This document shows positions 58,364 through 64,000 of a stretch of DNA of 64,000 bases, piece by piece; positions within the stretch are counted from its first letter, which is position 1; every line of letters begins with the position of its first letter. This stretch comes from Hydractinia symbiolongicarpus (taxonomy: Eukaryota > Cnidaria > Hydrozoa > Anthoathecata > Hydractiniidae). The notes beneath the pieces were generated by a model. It was not told the origin of the DNA, did not search any database, and saw only the letters and a program-made list of their open reading frames with translations. The DNA is taken from assembly GCF_029227915.1 (NCBI RefSeq), contig NC_079882.1, forward strand, positions 23,503,001 to 23,567,000, in the 5' to 3' direction. Made by a program: the position numbers and the translations under genes.

Positions 58364-61300
58364 TTATGTGTGTCTATAATGTCCTCTTGCCAGTGTGGTA
58401 ATACCATCTTCCATAATTATGCGCTTATCATCATCAGCATTGAGAGCGAGTTTATTTGTTTTTATGGTATGAACATCATGCTTAATCGATCGAAAGGTCA
58501 TCTGTTCTCTGTAAACATTTTCACCCTCCAACAGGCATCTCCTATAGTCATCGAAACCTATTGTCTTCCTCACCACACATTTCTTGACCCCCTTGCACCT
58601 CTTATCCTCCCTACCACATAGCTGTTTGTAAGCATAATTCTTAGCCCTAAGAGCGATAAATTCGGTCATTACCTTACCACCCAACTCATCCTTCATCAGA
58701 CCAATGATCTTTTTATTAAAACCTAATGGTAGAGGTCTACCATCTTTCTTATCGTATCCCGAAGTGTCAAATCTCAAAGCCACATCGTCGGCGATATCTT
58801 TGTAAAAGTCGTCGGTTTTGATATGATAAACGAATGAATCTGTATCCATGTAGCAAAGCTTTACATCCACACCATATTTTGGTCTCATGTAATCATAGTG
58901 GAACTCATACATAACTATCTTGGACAAGTCGAGAATTGCCAGTCCCAGGTAGATTGGCTTATTCATTTTGATCTTGATCTTGGACATCTCTATGCCCATC
59001 AGTGTTTCCGAGAACCACGTGCTACCCTTGAAGTTTGGCTTCATCACCAGCTTCTCATATTGTTCTTTCTTGGTAGCCAATCGTATATCCTTCTGCCTTC
59101 GCTGATTCTCCATTGTCTTCCCAAAGACCGAATTATTCATCAGCTTGAAAAAATCTTTCTCGAAGTCATTCGTTGATTTGGTACGCAAATCAGTGTTAAA
59201 ATCTATGTACGACTTCAACCACGCACTTTGATCAAATCTCAAGACCCTATGAACCTTCTCAAGAACAAGACCATGCTTCAACGCTTGATCAAGCGCACGG
59301 ATATGAGTGATATATTTCTTCTTGTCTGAAAGACACGGTGTCAGCTTCTCGACGCCATTAATGATCTTCCTCTCGGGCATGAAAGGAAGGTTGTTATGAG
59401 AATCATGAAGCTCCCGTGGATAGCTAACATCAACCTCAAGGATGTACCCCTTTTCACCGTTTTCCACAGCTAATTGTGAAATCAGTTCGGGTGTAAAATC
59501 AGAAACCACGTCATCAACCCACTCAAACCCTCCGGTCGGCATCTTCTGAATCATGGCCCAGCCGTACAAATTATTTGCATCTAGGTACTGGAGATAGCTA
59601 TTCATCTCCTTACTATCAGATGTGTTGGCTTTGGTGGTATATTGTTTTTCCTCTTTCGGTACAGACGGTCCCCAACATACCTTTTCATACAAACCCATGA
59701 TCTTATCCTTCACGGCTCTGTAAGCTTTACTAGTTTTCACCTTGATGACCCTAGGTACATGTTTCATCAACCAGCACCTCAATTCAATCAATTTTCTTTT
59801 TACAAAAGGCACGGTTTTAGCCATTTCCTGCTGCTCAAATAAATCCATGCAATTCCCATCCGATGTGTTGTACTCGCCCCCCATATACTTATTGTTGGCC
59901 TTGGCGTAGCGGTGGACAGCCTGACACAATCCACCCCTAATACCACTCTCAATGAACATGACCATCTCCATATCCGACAATAAATCTAGACTAACCTTGG
60001 TCTTTTTCAAACACGCCCTCCAGGCTAATCCCGGAGCAGTGTAAAAGTGAGCCGGGTCTAGATCGTAGTTTCTCAAGCATGTTTCTCTGAATGTCTCAAA
60101 CACATCACTCAGAAGCAGAACATCCGTCTTGAGATAGATATCATGATAAACGCCCATATTTTCAACTTTCATGTCCTTCCACACCTTCTGGGCATGCGCA
60201 TAATCGGCATCGCTGATACCATTCATGTTCAGCTTGCTGTAGAAATCATCCTTTGACGGGAGCTCAGTTTCATTAAACCTATCGAATGAGTTAACATACT
60301 CATATGGGTATACACCCTTCCTTCTCATTATGTTGAATTCGTCACCATTGAAGAATTTTCTAAGGTTTTTGCATTGATCATCTGATAGGTTGTCAGCCAG
60401 GGAGCTTAGGCCGCTTGACATAAATCTAAATGAGTCTATGAATCTCAGTTGTATCTTTCTGTCCTTAGTCTCACCATTTTTGTCAATGTATTCACCAACC
60501 TTAACATCCGTAGAGAAAGAGATATATTTCTCCTTATTCTCCGCGATTACACCCATACCATCTTCTCCGTACTTCCTAGCAAGCTCCTTAATGAATAAAT
60601 GCGCATCGTAGCCACTCAGATTGTGGAAGACAACCGGAATATAATTAGGAACCTTGTAACGCAGATTACATTTCTGATGGGCAGCCCCACGAAACTTACC
60701 GGTGAAATGGCAGTGATCCCTAACCTTGATGTCATCCTTGTCATCAAATTCCTTCATGCAAATGTGGCACACCTCGGCTCTATCGAAACCGTCACGCTCT
60801 TCATCCGTCAGTGGATCCATTGCTTTCTGAGGAAACATGTTATATAACCTTTTCGCCTCAGAAACTACATGATCTACAAAGCGCGGAACACAGTCCTCAC
60901 CGCGGTAAAGATTCAGAGGGTCCGGCACTTCACCATGAGCATATTTACTATAACAACAGAATCCGGTGGGAACATGTTTACCAACTTTCTCGGTGGATGA
61001 TCCGCATTTTCTCTCATCCTCGGGCAACTCTTTTGTAAAAGCTTTGAAATCGGCATACATGATGAATGGGGCTTTGAGCTGAAACTTACCATCAGTGAAG
61101 GTTAAGGTGCTACCCTCCTTAGGGAGTTGAATCTTAGCGGCATTGTTATTCTTGCAATACTCAAAGTGCTCATCCCTTTTCTGTTCGCTTTGAAAACCAT
61201 AGAGACAATTCAAGCAATAATACTCCTTATTTTTATGCTTTGAGTTAACCTTGCTCAGTACACCGCTCAAGTTCTTAACAGCGATATAATGTCTCTTATC

Positions 61301-62578
61301 CCCCTCACACAGTAAAAACAAAACAACCGTCTCCTTACGATCAAGATGCTTCGACTTGCGACACATGTAGATACCTTCTCTCTCATCCTTTGTCAAAACA
61401 TGCACAGCGACATCGGGGTTCCTCCTCTCGAAGAGATCTATCTTGTTTAGCGCCATTGGGAAAGTTAGACCATCCCAATTATACTTATCATGCTTCTTAA
61501 GGATTGAGATCCGTTCAGGGTGATTATCGATCTTATCATGATTGAGAGCAGCGATAACGGCCCATTTGAAGCATTCTTCATCCTCGTTATGTGGGTTAAT
61601 CACGGATCGCTTACCACTGAAGTTCTCGGGCAGCGGCAAGTAAGAACTACCTCTAGTTAATTTTAGTTTGTGAAAGTCCACATGCATATGTAGGATCCTT
61701 TCGATTGTGAATCCGCTGGCAGGTAGAGCAGGGTTTTCAATCTGCTCGATTATCTTTTTACGCATCCGATCGAAAACATCGGAAATGTCATCGTGGGCGT
61801 GCAGTATCTCCATATAGCTATTGAAAGCTTTATCAACATGTACACACGGGGCTTCGGTCGAGCTGGTGTCCTCCCTTACCCACTTCACCCACAAGGTCGC
61901 CTGAGTCTTCAGCGACTTCTTCTGCCTGAGCACGTCACTCATCAACCTATTTACGACGTGCTCGACCTTTTCGAGAAAGACCCTGACATTCTTCCCACCA
62001 TCCGAGTTTATTTTGAAACGTTTGTATGAACCTACAAAAGCTTCTTCAATGGGGGTATAGGGGTTTTCCTCTTCCTCCTCCTCCTCCTCCTCCACCTCTT
62101 CCACCTCTTCCTCTCCACTGCCCTTTTTATACAAACCCATGATATTATCCTTCATGGTTTTGAAAGCTTTGCTCGCTTTCTCCTTAACAGCCTCAGGTAC
62201 ATGATTTATTAACCAGTCTCTCCATTCGATCAACTTGCTTTTCAAATCCATGTCTTGTTGGCTAGTGCCCGGTCTCGGCATGGGTACGGGTCTGGTGGGT
62301 CTCGGCACGGGTATGGGTCTTGGCATGGGTCTCGGCACCGGTACGGGTCTAGTGGGTCTCGGCACGGGTACGGGTCTAGTGGGTCTCGGCACGGGTACGG
62401 GTCTAGTGGGTCTCGGCACGGGTACGGGTCTAGTGGGTCTCGGCACGGGTACGGGTGCTGACACAGTAGTGGGTGTCAATAATTCGATCAGATCGGCCTT
62501 TCTGAGCCGCGAGTATCCACGTAGGCCGCGTTCTCTAGCGAGAGCTCTTAATTCAACAACTGTATTTCTCGAAGTCAT
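58364..62578 (-). CDS. Protein-primed family B DNA polymerase of a Polinton-like element
   Basis: 1404 residues, uninterrupted. Order: a SAP-like motif (about residues 5-36); a Pro-rich tract of nine-residue PVPVPRPTR units (about 41-99); a basic helical module with KLIEWRDWLINHVP (about 110-150); an acidic run; a Cys/His finger (CLNCLYGF); Exo I at D510; an HNH-like Cys/His cluster (CHICMKEF, RDHCHFTG); Exo II (FHNLSGYDAHLF); Exo III (YLKTDVLLLSDVFE). A second copy of the basic module (about 923-965) follows, then palm motif A (YLDANNLYG, D1000), motif B (NNSVFG, S1150) and motif C (DTDS, 1245-1248). The polymerase motifs look intact. Exo I reads DFK instead of DFE, so proofreading may be impaired. 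In this family a terminal protein primes replication of linear DNA. The start is set by a conserved upstream block ending CCAAGCATG that also precedes the RING gene. Confidence 0.93.
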   Translation of the reverse strand: MTSRNTVVELRALARERGLRGYSRLRKADLIELLTPTTVSAPVPVPRPTRPVPVPRPTRPVPVPRPTRPVPVPRPTRPVPVPRPMPRPIPVPRPTRPVPMPRPGTSQQDMDLKSKLIEWRDWLINHVPEAVKEKASKAFKTMKDNIMGLYKKGSGEEEVEEVEEEEEEEEENPYTPIEEAFVGSYKRFKINSDGGKNVRVFLEKVEHVVNRLMSDVLRQKKSLKTQATLWVKWVREDTSSTEAPCVHVDKAFNSYMEILHAHDDISDVFDRMRKKIIEQIENPALPASGFTIERILHMHVDFHKLKLTRGSSYLPLPENFSGKRSVINPHNEDEECFKWAVIAALNHDKIDNHPERISILKKHDKYNWDGLTFPMALNKIDLFERRNPDVAVHVLTKDEREGIYMCRKSKHLDRKETVVLFLLCEGDKRHYIAVKNLSGVLSKVNSKHKNKEYYCLNCLYGFQSEQKRDEHFEYCKNNNAAKIQLPKEGSTLTFTDGKFQLKAPFIMYADFKAFTKELPEDERKCGSSTEKVGKHVPTGFCCYSKYAHGEVPDPLNLYRGEDCVPRFVDHVVSEAKRLYNMFPQKAMDPLTDEERDGFDRAEVCHICMKEFDDKDDIKVRDHCHFTGKFRGAAHQKCNLRYKVPNYIPVVFHNLSGYDAHLFIKELARKYGEDGMGVIAENKEKYISFSTDVKVGEYIDKNGETKDRKIQLRFIDSFRFMSSGLSSLADNLSDDQCKNLRKFFNGDEFNIMRRKGVYPYEYVNSFDRFNETELPSKDDFYSKLNMNGISDADYAHAQKVWKDMKVENMGVYHDIYLKTDVLLLSDVFETFRETCLRNYDLDPAHFYTAPGLAWRACLKKTKVSLDLLSDMEMVMFIESGIRGGLCQAVHRYAKANNKYMGGEYNTSDGNCMDLFEQQEMAKTVPFVKRKLIELRCWLMKHVPRVIKVKTSKAYRAVKDKIMGLYEKVCWGPSVPKEEKQYTTKANTSDSKEMNSYLQYLDANNLYGWAMIQKMPTGGFEWVDDVVSDFTPELISQLAVENGEKGYILEVDVSYPRELHDSHNNLPFMPERKIINGVEKLTPCLSDKKKYITHIRALDQALKHGLVLEKVHRVLRFDQSAWLKSYIDFNTDLRTKSTNDFEKDFFKLMNNSVFGKTMENQRRQKDIRLATKKEQYEKLVMKPNFKGSTWFSETLMGIEMSKIKIKMNKPIYLGLAILDLSKIVMYEFHYDYMRPKYGVDVKLCYMDTDSFVYHIKTDDFYKDIADDVALRFDTSGYDKKDGRPLPLGFNKKIIGLMKDELGGKVMTEFIALRAKNYAYKQLCGREDKRCKGVKKCVVRKTIGFDDYRRCLLEGENVYREQMTFRSIKHDVHTIKTNKLALNADDDKRIIMEDGITTLARGHYRHT

Positions 62579-62855
62579 GCTTGGTCGTGATATACGATTT
62601 TGTAATCTTTAAGATGTTTGGCTATGATATACGATTTTGTAATCTTTAATCCATTTTTCTAAAAATCGTAAACCGTGTTGGAGGGTCGTGAGTGTCCTAG
62701 TTTGTGGGGCAACCACCATGCTAAATTGTAGTAAAACACGCTTTGTGATACATACATCGATACACCATGGGTACCCACCCATTGGCACCTCGAGGGTAGT
62801 GAATCACATTTGTTACCCGTCTGAGTAACAAAAAATGCCCTAACAATCCGACCCC
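62579..62855 (-). promoter_or_regulatory. Spacer with conserved upstream block of the polymerase gene
   Basis: On the minus strand the bases before the ATG read CGTATATCACGACCAAGC, nearly the same as before the RING gene. TGATATACGATTTTGTAATC (plus orientation) occurs twice, at 62588 and 62625, and AAAATCGTAAACC at about 62662 is an inverted partner. The shared block probably holds the promoter. The spacer also has a diverged copy (62729-62770) of a 40 bp repeat found twice further right. Confidence 0.6.
62810..62831 (-). terminator. Stem-loop just after the SAP-RING gene
   Basis: TTGTTAC pairs with GTAACAA around an eight-base loop, with a T-run on the gene side, 25 bases past the stop codon. 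The same stem occurs after the neighbouring gene. A 3'-end or processing signal is inferred from position only. Confidence 0.55.
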
Positions 62856-63389
62856 TCAAATATATTGTCTAATGACAAGATCTATTGATGCGCGACATAT
62901 AGGGCATTTATCCCCCCTCTTCTCCAATTTATTTGCGCACGATAAACAGCAGCAAAAATGCCCTGTTCTACCATGAACAATGGTGGCGGTCTTTCGTTTA
63001 GAAAGACAAATGATACATCTATCATCTTCATCAATGTCATCGTCTGCGTCGTCCTTATCATCATCATCAACCTCAACCTGTGCTGGTACTGGTCTAATCG
63101 GTGCTGGTACCGGTCTTGGCACTGATACATTTGGTCTCATCACGGGTCCCGAAAATTCGGTCACTTCGGGATCCGGCATCCCTATGACGAGCGGCAAAGT
63201 GATATCGGGATATCTTGCGGGTACTGTTGTTGTTAACAATAATTCGATAAGCTCAGCCCTTCTGAGCCGAGAGTATCCACGTAGGCCAAGGTACCTCGCT
63301 CTGGCTCTTAAATCAGGGACCGTGAAAAGATCAAAGTCATCAATATATTCTCTACTGTGTATCAAATCGAGAACGATTCCTGAAGACAT
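62856..63389 (-). CDS. SAP-like plus MDM2-like RING protein of the virus-like element
   Basis: 177 residues. About residues 22-52 carry LRARARYLGLRGYSRLRRAE, a SAP-like helix-turn-helix motif closely similar to the N-terminus of the polymerase in the same element; SAP motifs usually bind DNA. A Pro/Val-rich middle is followed by an acidic run (DDDDKDDADDDIDEDD) and a C-terminal RING. The RING has CIIC, VHGRTGHF, CLSC and CPICR, the spacing of the MDM2/MDM4 RING rather than the ordinary C3HC4 type: Thr-Gly-His in the middle, Cys-x2-Cys, then Lys-rich sequence before CPxCR. In MDM2 this domain recruits E2 enzymes to ubiquitinate p53, and an acidic region also lies upstream. A role in modifying host stress or apoptosis responses is a reasonable guess but only inference. 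Other MDM2-type RING proteins exist, so descent from MDM2 is unproven. Confidence 0.85.
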   Translation of the reverse strand: MSSGIVLDLIHSREYIDDFDLFTVPDLRARARYLGLRGYSRLRRAELIELLLTTTVPARYPDITLPLVIGMPDPEVTEFSGPVMRPNVSVPRPVPAPIRPVPAQVEVDDDDKDDADDDIDEDDRCIICLSKRKTATIVHGRTGHFCCCLSCANKLEKRGDKCPICRASIDLVIRQYI

Positions 63390-63846
63390 GCTTGGCTATG
63401 ATATACGATTTTGCAAAACTTTAAGATGTTTGCAAAATCGTAAACCGGGGTGGAGGATCGTGAGGGGCTTCGTTCGCAAGACAACCTCCCGGGGGTTGCG
63501 CTGCTCCATGGTGGTAAAACGCGGTTTATGATACTGACATCGCTCCACCATGGATCGTTTCCCGGAGTGTAAATGTGGGTGGGTACTCCCCCAGGGAAAA
63601 AAATCAGGACCTCCGAGGTCGCGAGGGGCTTCGTTCGCAAGACAACCTCCGAGGTCGCGAGGATCGTGAGGGGCTTCGTTCGCAAGACAACCACCCGACC
63701 CCATGGCGGTAAAACGCGGTTTATGATACTGACATCGCTCCGCCATGGGTACCCACCCACCAGCACCTAGAGGGTCGTGACCGCTCCACCATGGGTACCC
63801 ACCCACCAACATTTGTTACTCAGACGGGTAACAAAAAAATACCCAA
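63390..63846 (-). promoter_or_regulatory. Repeat-rich spacer upstream of the SAP-RING gene
   Basis: The 50 bases before the ATG match the block before the polymerase gene (CGTATATCATAGCCAAGCATG on this strand, in a run of similarity to GGTTTACGATTTT). Further upstream lie three copies of a 25 bp unit starting GAGGGGCTTCGTTCGC (63462, 63623, 63668; plus orientation) and two copies of a 40 bp unit starting GGTAAAACGCGGTTTATG (63513, 63708). CCATGGGTACCCACCCA also recurs. Overlapping open frames across these repeats are not real genes. The arrangement suggests transcription-control modules, perhaps also origin function. Confidence 0.6.
63813..63834 (-). terminator. Stem-loop just after the right-edge gene, loop inverted
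   Basis: Same TTGTTAC/GTAACAA stem as at 62810-62831 and the same T-run, 13 bases past a stop codon, but the eight-base loop is the reverse complement of the other copy. A 3'-end signal is inferred. Confidence 0.55.
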
Positions 63847-63999
63847 TCACTTGGATCTTTTGTCGTTATAACGTTTTTGGGCTTTTAGATATGCCTCCCT
63901 GTTTTTCGACCTCCACCTTGAACAGTATCCATACCATTCCTTCTTGGTATCCAGATCGATGGTGTAGGATGGGTCGAGATCATTCTTCTCAATCATCTC
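63847..63999 (-). CDS. C-terminal end of an unidentified gene of the virus-like element
   Basis: Fifty codons before the stop at 63847-63849 are open to the window edge and protein-like, rich in Lys, Arg, Tyr and Trp (KKEWYGYCSRWRSKNREAYL). The same gene organisation follows it: stop codon, T-run and the shared stem-loop. The upstream part is missing, so function is unknown. It might be a basic DNA-binding or core protein, but nothing proves this. Confidence 0.55.
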   Translation of the reverse strand, partial: EMIEKNDLDPSYTIDLDTKKEWYGYCSRWRSKNREAYLKAQKRYNDKRSK

Positions 64000-64000
64000 A

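Larger units (their letters stand above)
58264..64000 (-). mobile_element. Polinton/adintovirus-like element, incomplete at right edge
   Basis: A block that looks markedly GC-richer than its surroundings, with long intronless minus-strand genes: a protein-primed DNA polymerase, a SAP-RING protein, and the 3' end of a third gene. Spacers carry repeated regulatory-looking modules. Protein-primed polB is the hallmark of Polintons/Mavericks and adintoviruses. The integrase, capsid, ATPase and protease genes that would confirm and classify it are not in the window. Intact long frames suggest recent insertion or activity. Confidence 0.8.

Noticed and set aside
62235-62612. Gly/Thr-rich plus-strand frame
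   Set aside because: It is the antisense shadow of the Pro-rich repeat in the polymerase N-terminus.
62980-63531. 183-codon plus-strand frame
   Set aside because: Antisense of the SAP-RING gene; Ser-rich because it mirrors the acidic run.
63362-63812. Two overlapping minus-strand frames of 134 and 138 codons
   Set aside because: They read the same spacer repeats in different phases and start inside regulatory repeats.

Overview
This is a eukaryotic, AT-rich window with split genes (GT-AG introns, mostly small exons) and no prokaryotic gene organisation. The recognisable proteins are animal proteins: LMBRD1, METTL13, adenosine kinase, polyubiquitin, a CD164-like sialomucin and the sodium/proton exchanger SLC9B. 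The transposon mix (CR1/L2-type LINEs, tRNA-derived SINEs, many short foldback elements, a Polinton-like element, a THAP-like exon) and the compact introns fit a non-bilaterian marine animal. A cnidarian, perhaps a hydrozoan, is my best inference, but the species is not proven by the sequence.

Layout. Positions 1-5942 (minus strand): the first ten coding exons of LMBRD1, running off the left edge. 7162-7794 (minus): a single-exon RING-finger protein with an unfamiliar C-terminal domain. 8.4-10.6 kb: small repeats and no convincing gene. 10.67-16.2 kb: a 5'-truncated plus-strand LINE, split by a nearly full-length 4.0 kb minus-strand LINE that left a TGTA target duplication. 17.1-18.2 kb: a degenerate inverted-repeat element carrying a tRNA-derived SINE. 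18.46-24.78 kb (plus): a complete METTL13-like gene of 11 coding exons. 26.06-33.17 kb (plus): a complete nine-exon gene for a secreted protein with four tandem lectin-like repeats, family not recognised. 34.22-41.00 kb (minus): a complete adenosine kinase gene of 12 exons. 43.94-47.88 kb (plus): a two-exon CD164-like gene whose intron contains an intronless six-unit polyubiquitin gene on the same strand. 50.7-52.7 kb: a candidate DNA transposon remnant with a THAP-like exon and a curious tRNA-like sequence. 53.1-57.44 kb (plus): the first two exons of an SLC9B-type exchanger. 58.3-64.0 kb (minus): part of a Polinton/adintovirus-like element lying where the next SLC9B intron should be.

The host genes look like unrelated housekeeping or membrane genes and do not form a pathway. 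The most unusual part is the virus-like element at the right edge. It encodes a protein-primed family B DNA polymerase and a small protein joining a SAP-like motif to a RING that closely resembles the MDM2 RING. Both proteins begin with the same SAP-like module. Both genes begin right after the same upstream sequence block. A repeated stem-loop lies just after the stop codon of the RING gene and of a third, partly visible gene, and the two loops are reverse complements of each other. The polymerase also carries a second copy of its own N-terminal module inserted before palm motif A. Capsid, integrase and protease genes, which would settle the classification, would lie beyond position 64000.

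Exon boundaries were set by hand from GT-AG sites, reading frame and remembered similarity to human proteins. No alignment or search was run.
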